NCBI RefSeq assembly: GCF_020283565.1
Contig: NC_060063.1
Location: 26,032,777-26,096,776, forward strand
Origin: Trifolium pratense
Taxonomy: Eukaryota; Streptophyta; Magnoliopsida; Fabales; Fabaceae
Reading direction: 5' to 3'
DNA length: 64,000 bases
Of the stretch, positions 1 to 10,369 are shown piece after piece. The notes under the pieces are model-generated. The model ran no database searches and was not told where the DNA came from. It worked only from the letters and a program-made list of their open reading frames with translations. The position numbers and the translations under genes were made by a program. The first letter of the stretch is position 1; each line of letters begins with the position of its first letter.

Positions 1-761
1 CTGCAAAGAAGATGCTTCTCGGAGCAAAGGGCACGAAAGTGTGAGGATATTACCAGAAGAGCCAAAAAGTGCCCATTTTCTCCACTGCTTTTATTCATAA
101 AATGCAGATATTGCAAAATGTGAGACCGGATTTTATCTCTCCAAACAAGGGAGACTCTCTTTTTCACCCACACAAATTTACTCCTCTCTTTCCTTCTAAA
201 TATATCAAGATATCCGAAATAGAGAGAGATGGTAGAGGATAAACAGTGGGATAGATATAATCCAGGTTAGAGTAAACTTATAGTAAAGCTCTCGTTCTGT
301 AATATTCTTCTATCCAAATCCTTTTCTTTTCTACTTGTCCTTAACTTTTCAAGTTCAATTCTATTAATCAACTTCACAAAATGGTACAGAAATATTATTG
401 TTCTCGTAATTCTCACTTCAAATTTTAATATCTTGATATATTCTATGAATTGAAACCCAATGAAATAAAGTACATAATATTACACAGTGCTATATATGTA
501 TTATGTATTACTTGCAACATCTGCATAAAGATGTATCTATAATTTTATTTTATTTTCTAATTGCAACAAATGAATTGCAATGCTTGAACTCACTTGAATC
601 ATTTAATTCCCCAATTCAGCTAAAAATAAACTCAATCTAAACCAATTCAAGCCTTAATACACAAAAAACATGATAATAATAATATTTGCAATAGATAGTA
701 AGTAAATCAGTTCCATTGAAATAGAAAAGTGAAATATTATTAGGAAGAAAAAAAAGAATAC

Positions 762-1046
762 CATAGATTCAAGATGATTATCAATAGAAGAAACTTCATG
801 GCGAATAGCAAACAAAGCATCAGCAGCGGCAATGAAGGAACGATAATTACCAACTGCAACCTCTTGCATTTGGCGACGGATCCGTTCGGCATCGACGCGA
901 AGAAGTTCAGGTTCCTTGTGAAGACGATCGAGAGTGAAGGAGAGAAGTTCAGAGACATAAGGTTGTTCAGATTCAGAAGCTAAAGGAAGAGGAATGGGAA
1001 TCTCCTCCATATCCGATGATCCTGAAACTGCACCTTCCCACTCCAT
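762..1046 (-). CDS. COG8: COG8, conserved oligomeric Golgi complex subunit 8, first exon (partial)
   Basis: The COG complex tethers vesicles in retrograde transport within the Golgi; COG8 belongs to its lobe B. The 95 residues encoded here include [28 protein letters not shown] and [11 protein letters not shown], which I recognise as the conserved N-terminus of plant COG8. The start is the first in-frame ATG (1044-1046), followed by an acidic leader. The exon ends in phase 0 at GAATCTATG, followed by a GT donor at 761-760; family alignment stops matching there and the open frame beyond it becomes a poly-Phe run. The rest of the gene lies left of the window. On the minus strand the window edge reads TTCTTTGCAG, a good acceptor, so exon 2 may begin immediately outside (inference). 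Positions 1-761 look like intron 1. Confidence 0.9.
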
Positions 1047-2572
1047 TATTATGTTGTTGGTGTAGATAGATCTGGATCGGGTTAAACGGAAAGAGGTTTG
1101 TTTGTTCTCAGGTGGTGATTCTTTTTTGGCTGGAAACCTTTTTTAATAGATTTGAGTAGATGATGAGGTTGAGAATGAAAATGGCGGAGCAAGGTTGGGT
1201 TGTTTGTTAGATTAACAATGAAAAGAACCAGAGAAAGACTAAATGAGAAGATGGAGGAGCAGTGAGCAGTAACGGCGGTGATGCTATGATGTTATTGGGA
1301 AAAATGACCGAATAGATTGTTATCTATTTTATTTTTTTCAAACTTGACTCGTTTTAAGTTTAGGAACAACTCGGTTTGGCTAGGTCGGTTCAACTCGTTG
1401 AGTGAATCAGTAAATTTGTTGGTCAAAATTTCAAATCTTTAATTTTTTAAACTATTTTTTTTATAAAAAAAATCAAATATTAAAATAAAATAAAATAAAC
1501 GTCATTATAAATGTGTACGAAATTCAGATCGGCATAAATATGCAGAAAAATGTATAAAACCAACCAAAAACCGATAGAAGTAACAAAGTTTAGAAATATA
1601 TTAAATAACTGAATTAGTTCACGGGTCAAACTATATATCAACGGGTTGTTCAAAAATGATTGTCTTAGATGATGATGATGATTCAGCTGGTAGGAGTTGT
1701 GTGTGGTGATACTGAGGTGATTTCTTGGTCTTTATGGGGGAAAATGTACCTGCGACAATGTTAGTGCGTCAACGCTCAAGTTTGTATTTGAATGTGGTAA
1801 AAGAGAGTGTAAATTGAAGGCGCGGAGGCCATACTTAGAGATTGATGTATGAATGTTTATATATAGTAGAATATTAGGGTTTACAGTATAGTGAGGTCCC
1901 CATGTGTAGAGGATCTGCCACATATAACACATGATTATCCTTTGTTTTGGGAGCATGTTTGGATATTGGGAGCGTATAGCCCTTATACGTGCTCGTGTAT
2001 TGATATTGTGGTCGCTCGTGCCACTTGCTATTCTTATCCCATTAAGATGGGCCTTGATGTGTATTGGGCTTTAGTCAATCCAGAACAATATATAATTTAC
2101 GTTCAACTCATTTATTTAACGAACTTAACTTTTGACTCAAGTTCAACTTATTTGGTTCATGAACCAAATTCAACGAGGCAATTGTCGAATCGAGCTTCAA
2201 TCTATTTGTGAGTTGGCTCGGGTCATTATCAGCCATAGAGTTAAAAATATCTTGAACACGAAAAAACTACATTTCCATTTTTCATACTTGCTCTACTAAA
2301 GCTTTGCATTTTTGTTTTATCATATGGTTTCGATTCTTGTATGACTCTCGTACGACATGTGTTAGATAGTTAAGACAGCTGTTTAAAAAAAAAACATTTT
2401 TCCTTTACTCTGGAACTCCTTAGATCGGTATCCGACGCCTATAAGATACTCGTACAACACGTGTAGGACAAGTGCCCCAATTTTTTTCTTTGCTTCTACT
2501 CTACTTTGACACATGTTACACATATTCACAAGGACTAAAGATGTCTCGAAACTAAGGAATCAAAAAGATTAC
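1047..2572. other. Intergenic region upstream of COG8
   Basis: This holds the presumed COG8 5' UTR and promoter (minus strand) and AT-rich DNA. The stretches at 1340-1410 and 2095-2225 share motifs such as GTTCAACTC and may be the decayed arms of an inverted-repeat element. I found no target duplication for it and no convincing gene. Confidence 0.4.
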
Positions 2573-2904
2573 GGGCCTGTTTGTTTCAGATTTTTCACCA
2601 AAAAATCTATTTTTGCCAAAAAAAAATCTATTTTTTTTATCTTACTTGTGTTTGTTTCAGATTTTTTCAAAAATCATTTTAGTAAAAAAATCAATTTTTT
2701 CATCAAAAATGAGAATCTATTTTCAATAGCTTTTATCAAAATTCATTTTTTTTTATCATTCATCATCCCTCACCATCTTAAAAAAATAGATTTTAGTGAT
2801 TGTAAACAAACGGCAAATAGCTTTAGATTTTTTTTCAAAATCTCTACAAAAAAATGTTTTTCTTGAAAAAAAATCATTTTTTTAAATCTCAAACAAACGG
2901 ACCC
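2573..2904. mobile_element. MITE with GGGCC(T)GTTTGTTT ends
   Basis: This is a 332-bp non-coding element. Its left end reads GGGCCTGTTTGTTTCAGATT and its right end is the near complement, AAATCTCAAACAAACGGACCC in reverse sense. TAC flanks both sides (2570-2572, 2905-2907), a possible 3-bp target duplication. The interior is made of runs of A and T. The superfamily is not certain. Confidence 0.65.
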
Positions 2905-3432
2905 TACATTTGATTACAATATTTTTAATTTTTTTTATAGTAGATGGATAAATTAAGGTCAAATATTATTGTATATTGTTTTATGTTAATTTTTTGTAAA
3001 TCAAAAGTATCTTCTGCGCGCAACTATAAAAACTAACACCATCGAGATAATTGTGATAGATTTAAGTGATTGGCATCTCTTAAGAAATGATTTAAATTTT
3101 TTTAATGAAATAACTTGTTCAACTTAGAAGCACATGTATACATTTTGATTTTCAACTTAGATTTTTTATAAATATGTCACAATGTCGGTGTTCTATATAT
3201 TTTACATTAACAATGTGTCCGTATCGTATTAAATGTCAGTGTCGAAATCCGTGTTTCAAAAATAATTTAATGATCTTTAAATATTAAACTTAAAAAAGTA
3301 TACCAACTAAATTTAGTACAACGTGAAATTCTGTCCAATCATGCTTCCGTTCCAACACGAAAAATGCAAAATTTCTAAAAGACAAAAGAAGAATCAAAAC
3401 AAGTAAGACGTACCGTACAAATTATTCATCTT

Positions 3433-3437
3433 GCGGG

Positions 3438-3480
<43 letters not shown>

Positions 3481-3505
3481 GCGTGTTCGATCCACGCTCA
3501 CCGCA
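3433..3505 (+). tRNA. tRNA-Phe: tRNA-Phe (GAA)
   Basis: This is a 73-nt gene starting GCGGGGATAGCTCAGTTGGG and ending in discriminator A. The anticodon loop ACTGAAGAT carries GAA. The D arm, variable region and T arm (GTTCGATCC) are all intact. As far as I remember it, the sequence matches the canonical plant cytosolic tRNA-Phe, including the single G5-A68 acceptor mismatch typical of that tRNA. A and B boxes are standard, and a short T run follows at 3511-3515. The CCA is not encoded, as expected for a nuclear gene. Confidence 0.97.
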
Positions 3506-4490
3506 CAGTATGTTTTTAATCTCCTTTTGCTTATTTTCGTTAATTACTTTCCTTTTTGTATTGCGTGTTTGGTTGCAATTTTTACTCTCCTCTTTTCTAC
3601 CAAGATGGAAATTAGGCTTTTACTAATAAGATGAAACCAAGTGTTGATTGTTAATCTTTGTGAAAATGATTTCTGTGTTTTGATTAGTATCTTATGAACT
3701 TTTTCCCTTTTGTAAATTTTTTTTCCGAAATCTTCCATCATTAAAATGTGTCATAGGGTAATGAATTATGAGTAGGGGTGCTCAAATCCAAACCAACCCA
3801 AAAAATAACCGCAAACCGATCCAAAAAAACCGAAAAACCGAATATTTTTGGATGTGTTTGGATGTCCTTTTGTGAAAACCGCTGGATCGGTGTGTTATTT
3901 TCATATTATCTTGTAATTGACCATTTCAGACAACAAATCTATTGAAAAAGTAAATATACTGATTAGTTCAAATTTGTTGTGATTTTGGCAATCGGCAGGA
4001 GAAGAACGCTTTTGAATTAAGACCAAGGACAACAATCAAGTTTGGTATGAAACACATTAATCCTTCAAACTCCATGTATACATTATTTGCTATATTGTTC
4101 CAGCACTATGGAATAATAACTATATGCAGATGCATTGACAATAAAGACGACATGTAGAAGATTTCATTCGGATGTACATAACATAGCCTTCCATCCTTAA
4201 CCTACACAGTTTAATCAACTGTGTAGGTTTGTTTAATTTAATCTCATTATATACTTGTAGCAGAACAAACATAAATAAGCAAATAATAGTCTCCAGTCTC
4301 TACATTCTGCATTTCTTTAGGGAGAGGCATTCTTCTTCATATTGACACTCTTCGCTGTTGAAATGACAAAGAACATATCAGATTTGATAAAACATTCAAT
4401 TAAAAACGACGAAACTGAATTCTTGTTTCAAACCATAAAAATGCACAATTTAAGGAAAGCCATCAAGAAGAAGTATTGATTAAACATATT

Positions 4491-4563
4491 GTGGGGATAG
4501 CTCTGTTGGGAGAGCGTCATACTGAAGATCTGAAGGTCGCGTGTTCGATCCACGCTCATCCAA
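4491..4563 (+). pseudogene. tRNA-Phe pseudogene
   Basis: This is the second copy of the tRNA-Phe (GAA) in the duplicated block. The anticodon and T arm are kept. The invariant A14 is T (AGCTCTGTTGGG), the anticodon stem has a G-to-T change (CATAC), and the acceptor stem is broken (GTGGGGA against TCATCCA). Several acceptor pairs are lost, so it is unlikely to mature into a working tRNA. Pol III promoter boxes are largely present, so some transcription is possible. Confidence 0.88.
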
Positions 4564-6044
4564 TTTATGTACTGTTTTACTATTTTTCTCTCTCTTCTTT
4601 ATTTTCGTTTATACTTTCCAGTTTTTATTATGTGTTTGGTTGAAATTTATACTTTCCTCTTTTCTAGCATGATGGAAATTACGAATGATTCATTACTAAG
4701 GTTTCTTTTAGTAATTTAACATGGAAAACTACTTAAATAAGTTGAAACCTAAGTGGTGTGTGTTGAATATTAATCTTTGTGCAAATGGATTTCTGAGTTT
4801 GTCTTACTCTTGATTAGTATCTTTAATATGAACTTTTCACAAACAAAACTATTGCAAACCATTGATCCCTGATCAGTTCAAATTTGTCTTACTCTTAATT
4901 ATTATTGGTGTTGACGTGTCAATGTCTGTGTCGGTGTGTGTTCTTCATAGTTTATCATAGATGTTCTTGTGAAATATCATTCAGGTGGATGAATGAGCAA
5001 GCATCTGGCTGATACCTAAAACTGTTTTGACACATTCAAACTAGAAAATCTAAGTATCAATCCTTTTTATCAGGAAAACCATGATCATGTAATGACCGAA
5101 TAGTGTAGAGTTATAATTTCATGTTTTGACCATAAATTCTTAACTGATAATGAATCAAGACAGAAACAAGCTTCTTGTCAAAAAGGAAAATGACAGAAAC
5201 AAGCTAGATTATAGTAAGAGAATATGCAGAAGATGCCATGTTGGTAGGATTCAATCCTCAAACTACATAATTTAATCTCATTTTTTGCTTATAGTCGAAC
5301 AATGATTACTTGTATGTGATTGATTCTTGTCTTGTTAGTTGTTACAAAGAAAAATAGGTGAGTCAACAAACTTGATCATCTAGCAAATAAACAAAAAATT
5401 TAGCCAACGTTCCATTTTTTATGCCAAAATGTTGTGTCTGCCCTCTACACTCAGCCTTAGGTAAACTTGCAGGATTTAGAATGGTATGTTATTTTCATAT
5501 TATCTTGTCATTGACCTTTTCACAAACAAATCTATTGAAAATGTAAATACACTGATTAGTTCAAATTTGTTGTGATTTAGGCAACCGGCAGGAGAAGAAC
5601 GCTTTTGAATTGAGACTGAGGACAACAATCAAGTTTGGTATGAAACATATTAATCCTTCAAAATCCATATATACATTATTTGCTATATTGTTCCAGCACT
5701 AGGGAATAATAACTATATGCATATCACATAGCCTTCCATCCTTAACTTACACAGTTTAATACTGTGTAGGTTTGTTTAATTTAATCTCATTATATATATT
5801 TCTACACTCTGCATTTCTAGCTAGCAGAACAAACATCAATTAGCAAATATTAGTAGGCTCTACATTCTGCATTTCTTTAGGTAGAGACATTCTTCTTCAT
5901 ATTGACACTCTTCACTCTTCATATTAGTAGGCTCTACATATCAGCTTTGATAAAATACTCAATTGCCAAAAGCAAGTATTCTCTAATCTTTTGATTGAAT
6001 AAACTCACATTCTTGCATCTCAAAAAGCAAAAATACAGAAAAAT
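4564..6044. other. Non-coding region, duplicated tRNA flank
   Basis: Apart from the duplicated blocks described for 3433-5895, this is AT-rich DNA with no ORF or RNA gene I can support. Confidence 0.5.
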
Positions 6045-6403
6045 GTTATTTTGACACAAACACTGTATGCATTGTTTGTCTTTTATCACACTGTTAATGG
6101 ATTTCAAATACATGGTTAATTACGTGTAGTCGAAGGTTAATGCATATCATGTGTATTTGAACACACTGATTTTTTGACACAACATTGTTAATTTCTTCAT
6201 TACATGGTTAACAAAGTTCAAATATGTGTTTAATTAGTTACAACATAATGCGGTAACTCGTTAACAATCCATTGAACGTAATTGACCATGTATTTTTACC
6301 GCATCAACCATATAATAAAGTTCACATGACATTTATAAATAGGGTATTTATATATAGTGTCGTACGATGTTTGTACATTGTCAACAAATTGTGTCAAAAT
6401 AAC
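6045..6403. mobile_element. MITE with GTTATTTTGACACAA inverted ends
   Basis: The left end GTTATTTTGACACAA (6045-6059) and right end TTGTGTCAAAATAAC (6389-6403) are exact 15-bp complements around 359 bp of non-coding DNA. No clear target duplication is visible beyond the ends, so I leave the superfamily open. Confidence 0.75.
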
Positions 6404-6532
6404 TCAACTAATAAATAAAGTCCCTTGAAGAATCACCTCAGTAAGTCATGGTGCTATCCTAATAACATTATTAAGACAAATAAAGAGATAAGAAGAGAAA
6501 TCACAGTGTACCTTTGAAACTGTTTTTGTCCT

Positions 6533-7348
6533 CTAACATCTTATCCAAGGTGAACGAGACCACAAAGTCTTGTCAATGCAAGGATTAAAATCAACAGTAG
6601 TGACACTATGATCATCCAGATTATACATTCTCACATCAAAAGCATCCCTAAAGTAGATGCAATTCCCTTGATATCCAATCAATTCTTTAGTTGAAACAGA
6701 AAAGTTACAGCTTTTGCTCAAAATGAAAGCTCTATCTTTCAAATTTTTCACATCAACCCATTTTCCCCATTCTTCATCCAGCTTATAAACTTTGAAACAT
6801 TCAACAACAGCATCTTGATCGTGGCGATTGTGGCGTCTTCCGACATAGTTCCTTCTCATGTCTTCATTACTTTCATAGGGTGTGTTTGTTTCGGGGATTA
6901 AAATTATAATCCTAGGATTATTATTCCTTGGAATATTATTGCTGGGAACATTATTCCTATCAATATGTTTGGTAAATAAATAAGGTTCCTTGGAACATTT
7001 TTAAAATAAATTCAATTAATATTTTAAAATATTAAAATGAAAAAATAAATGAGTTAAAAATAATGGGAGAGTGGGGAGTTATGGGTGGTTACCTCTTATT
7101 CCCATGGGAATGTAAGATTCCCACCATTTAACATGAGAATAAAAAGTGGGAAAGTCATGTGTAATTTATATTCCAAGGAATAAAAAGTTCCTAGGCATAA
7201 TTTTTTAAAACTTGAAACAAACATAGGAATTAAAGATTCCCAAAGTCACATTCCTGGGAATAAATTTATAATCCATGAAACAAACACCCCCATAGGAAAC
7301 ATTGACGTGTGTATATTCCTTTCGATTTTCTACACAAAAATACACCAT
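6533..7348 (-). pseudogene. DUF295 (F-box SKIP23/KIB-like) C-terminal relic interrupted by a MITE
   Basis: The 108 codons at 6533-6859 encode the end of a DUF295 domain. The signatures are VECFKVYKLD, WVDVKNLKDRAFILSKSC, FSVSTKELIGYQGNCIYF and a final SPWIRC before the stop. Plant DUF295 proteins are normally 350-420 residues with an N-terminal F-box, so about three quarters is missing. Upstream, a 411-bp MITE (6880-7290) sits in the frame. If the MITE is ignored, the frame stays open to an ATG at 7346-7348, preceded by an in-frame TGA. The gene was therefore probably 5'-truncated before the MITE arrived. Function is likely lost. Confidence 0.8.
6880..7290. mobile_element. MITE with GTGTTTGTTTC ends inside the DUF295 relic
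   Basis: This 411-bp element is flanked by CATAGG on both sides (6874-6879 and 7291-7296). The left end reads GTGTGTTTGTTTCGGGGATT and the right end is the near complement of that, ATGAAACAAACACCCC. The internal sequence repeats short motifs around TTCCTAGG and AATAATCC in both orientations. It has no coding capacity. Confidence 0.85.
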
Positions 7349-8039
7349 CTTTATTTTTCAGTTCATAATCATATTGTAATTGTAATCACTTTTTTTTTTG
7401 TTAAGTTTAACTACAGTTTTTCTTCCTCTATTTATTTGAAAGAAGAAAGTATATTATTATGCCCTTGGAGTATTAGTTAAACATTCTATAAAAAGAAACA
7501 AATAAAAAAATTAATGATGAGAGAGAATACATTTTTAAATCATTAAATTAAAACATTGAATTCACAAATTATGAGATAAAATTTCCTTATTTATAATCTT
7601 AACTAGTGCCCGGGACACTGTTTAACATTTTCATATTATTATTGATACTCTCTCAATTGATTCAGATGAGTACATACAACTTGTATTTATACTACAAATA
7701 CAAATTAGGAGTTAATCTCTATATCAGAGAGCTCTAAATAAGGAGAAAGTTGGTCAATCCCTTGATCTGGGGTGATTATAGAGAAAGATATGGAGATAAA
7801 ATTTTAACATATTTTTATTTATGAAATTGATGATTTTATTTTAAAATTATTCAGTTTTGGCCTCTTCATCAATTTTTATATTTAAAAATAATGATTTAAT
7901 ATATTTTAATGTTAAGACGCATGATCTAATGATATACTTTTTTTAAGAAGTCAAAAAAACCTACATTGTCATATGGTAATATCACTACATTGTCATCTGG
8001 TCATGCAATGACTGATTTTTACATTTTAAAAGTTTTCAA
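7297..8039. other. AT-rich intergenic region
   Basis: No gene is seen. A short GC palindrome around AGTGCCCGGGACACT (7605-7620) and the stretch 7660-7800 look like decayed transposon sequence, but I cannot assign a family. Confidence 0.35.
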
Positions 8040-8670
8040 TGTGAGTATCCACCTGCCTAAAGCACCGGTCATTACAGAGATTATTTGGCAGTCTCCCCCT
8101 CTCTGTTGGGTTGGGTTAAGTGTAACTCAAATATTACTTCTAAAGGTAACCTCGGTCCTTCAACTTGTGGAGGCATCTTTAGAGATAATCAGGCTAATGA
8201 TATAGGTTGTTGTGCCACAAAATTTGGGGTTGGTGATGCTTTCTCTGTTGAGCTTATTGATACAATTACTTCTATTGAGATTGCAAAAAGAAGAGGTTGG
8301 AATTATCTTTGGCTTTGAGTGTGATCCCAAGCTTGTTACTCCCGCTTTCAAGTCTCGGTTGGCTATTCCTTGGAAGCTCACAAACTGTTGGAACAATAGC
8401 TTGCTTTTGCTGTCAAATATGTATTTTGTAGTCTCTCATATCCATAGGAAAGGGAACCATGTTGTAGATAAGCTAGCTAATTTAGGCCTTGACATTAATG
8501 ATATCTTATGGTTTGATAGTCACCCTATGGTTTTTAGGAGCGAACTTGTTAGTAATAGGTTTCTCTGCCTAATTTTCGTTTTTCTTAATCTTGGGGAAGG
8601 TATATACCTTTTTATATTAAGTTTCTAGATGTTATAGCCATTTTAGCTTTACTTTGTTGTTTAAAAAAAT
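8040..8670 (+). pseudogene. LINE-derived RNase H domain, frameshifted
   Basis: This is a plant non-LTR retrotransposon RNase H (RVT_3 type) 3' end. The first part (8085-8316) reads SKGNLGPSTCGGIFRD, then FSVELIDTITSIEIAKRRGW. After a frameshift near 8316 it continues ECDPKLVTPAFKSR, PWKLTNCWNN, FVVSHIHRKGNHVVDKLANL. RNase H acidic positions are partly kept. It ends in A-rich DNA from about 8660, consistent with a LINE tail. It is a dead 5'-truncated fragment. Confidence 0.8.
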
Positions 8671-9218
8671 TTGGGAAAAAGTAAAAAAATCTAAAAAAAG
8701 GGGGAAAAAAAAAAGAAAGAGTAAATCACCCCCACCCAAAAGAAAGAACATTACACATATGAGCCAAACATATCAAGTAGTTTTAATCTCTAAAAAATGT
8801 AATAGATTAAACCACCAAATATTTAAATCATACATGAAACATTTTTTCTTTGACCTCAACCACCACCAAACAAGATTCTTAATTATAGCATTCTCAATCG
8901 ATAATGTCTTCTAAAAGAACAACATGTTATTCCTTTCTTTGAAAGGATCCAACAACACAGCGTCCAAATTGCCAACAATGGTGTTTTTTTTTTTAGAGCT
9001 GAAATTACATTTAATGGTAAAAAATTTAAAATATTATTAAAATTGATGAGGACAAATTAGGTAATTCAGGTAATTTTTATTTTTATTTTGGTTAAGAGTA
9101 GTAATTACTTTAATATATTGTCAGTAGATTAATTTTTTTTTCTTCATATTAATCTTTGATCGTTGGCATAATCTTCTTTAAAGTTTTTTTCTTAAAAAAA
9201 GTTGTTACATATGTTATA
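8671..9218. other. Non-coding AT-rich region
   Basis: This holds A-rich LINE tail remnants and AT-rich sequence. Nothing else can be supported. Confidence 0.4.
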
Positions 9219-9489
9219 GGCTTAATTAGTAAAATGGTCCAAGACATTTTTTGTTTCAGATTGGTCCCTTAAAGAAAAAAAGGTCCAAATAGATCCCTTA
9301 AAAAAAAAAGGGTCCGAATAGGTCCCTTAAAGACATCTCCGTTAATCAGTTTGGTCCCTAAAAAGAGATCTGAATAGGACCAAACTGATTAGCGGATATG
9401 TCTTTAAGGGACCTATTCGGACCTTTTTTTCTTTAAGGACCAATGTGAAACCAAAAATGTCTTTAAGGGACCATTTTACTAATTAAGCC
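9219..9489. mobile_element. Palindromic GGCTTAA-type element with 9-bp target duplication
   Basis: This 271-bp fold-back element has ends GGCTTAATTAGTAAAATGGTCC and its complement. Both arms carry motifs of the GGTCCCTTAAAG type in opposite sense, so the whole element can form one long hairpin. The perfect target duplication TATGTTATA is at 9210-9218 and 9490-9498. A 9-bp duplication and long inverted arms are typical of Mutator-like non-autonomous elements (family knowledge; the assignment is inference). Confidence 0.9.
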
Positions 9490-9609
9490 TATGTTATATT
9501 TATCTTTAGCACTACAATTATATTTATGAGTAGAAGATTTGAAATACTATTAAAATTGATGAGAATAAATTAGGTGGTTTAGTAATAATTACGTTTAATA
9601 TATTATTAT

Positions 9610-9862
9610 GGGCCCGTTTGTTTTGACTTTTTAAAAATAATTTTTATAGTGTTACATAATTTTGTGTAAAAATTTTTTACAAAGAAACTTTTTATAAAAG
9701 CTTCAAATAAAAATTTGGTTTGTATAGTTATTCTTAAAATGTTATTTTAGCCATTTCAGAATTTAAAAAAAAATATCATTTTATTAAAACTTTTTTTGAA
9801 TATCAAAATTTCAAAAACCTATTTCAAATAGATTTTCATAAAAATCAATTTTAAAAAACTAT
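9610..9862. repeat. Repeat family shared with 42000-42260
   Basis: It starts GGGCCCGTTTGTTTTGACTT, and its body (TATAGTGTTACATAATTTTG, AAACTTTTTATAAAAGC) recurs at 42000-42260. There a SINE interrupts it. The right end is not clear here. Confidence 0.65.
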
Positions 9863-9879
9863 AATTTTAACTATGTTTT

Positions 9880-9922
9880 TTTTTTTACAATGAACTGAGG
9901 ATCGAACCCCAGGACTTATAAC
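9880..9922 (-). mobile_element. 43-bp retroposed SINE 3' end with 17-bp target duplication
   Basis: Read on the minus strand this is a tRNA-like B box (GGTTCGATCC) region followed by a short A tail. It is flanked by AATTTTAACTATGTTTT at 9863-9879 and 9923-9939. The long direct repeat, A tail and B box together indicate a severely 5'-truncated SINE inserted by target-primed reverse transcription. Confidence 0.75.
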
Positions 9923-10172
9923 AATTTTAACTATGTTTTGATATTCAATAATGTATATTTATCTTATATATAATGTCAAAATTAATATTCCAATTTATAA
10001 AAATGAATATAAAAAAACGTATAATATTTTAAAAAAGGTTTTGTTTAAAAAATACAAAAAAAATCCTAACTTAATAAAACCATAGTAAGCCTCAAAAATG
10101 GAAGTTAAGAACCGTCTTCTCTGTTAGCCGTCGACGGCAATTTTCCGGCCATCAACTACTCCGGTTGTCCCA

Positions 10173-10313
10173 GTAAGACCAATCTTTTACCTCTCTTTTC
10201 TTCATACATTCTTAGGGTTTATCAATTCATTCAATTAATCTTAAACTTTCAAATTAATTAATCTAATCTCACAATTGCATTCTGATTACTGATTACTGTT
10301 CTTTACTTTGCAG
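10173..10313 (+). other. Probable 5' UTR intron of the MSL1-like gene
   Basis: The donor CCCA|GTAAGA at 10173 and acceptor CTTTACTTTGCAG ending at 10313 bracket T-rich DNA just upstream of the start codon at 10370. Leader introns are common in plants. This is inference from splice signals only. Confidence 0.55.
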
Positions 10314-10369
10314 ATTAACAACGTCATTACTGTATTCTTTCAATTTCTGAGTTCTTACTTTGCTTAACA

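Larger units (their letters stand above)
3433..5895 (+). repeat. Diverged tandem duplication containing the tRNA-Phe
   Basis: Three blocks occur twice in the same order. They are the tRNA (3433 and 4491), about 250 bp of 3' flank (3506-3735 and 4564-4830, sharing TGTGTTTGGTTG and TCTTTTCTA followed by GATGGAAATTA), and a longer block (3895-4340 and 5485-5895, sharing AGGAGAAGAACGCTTTTGAA and ACAACAATCAAGTTTGGTAT). The second copy has extra DNA between its blocks. Visible divergence is moderate, so the duplication is old. Confidence 0.8.

Noticed and set aside
763..983. Plus-strand ORF over COG8 exon 1
   Set aside because: It lies opposite a well-conserved COG8 exon and has no recognisable product.
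7600..7625. Possible Helitron end around AGTGCCCGGGACACT
   Set aside because: No CTRR terminus with a proper hairpin and A/T target could be made out, and no matching 5' end was found.
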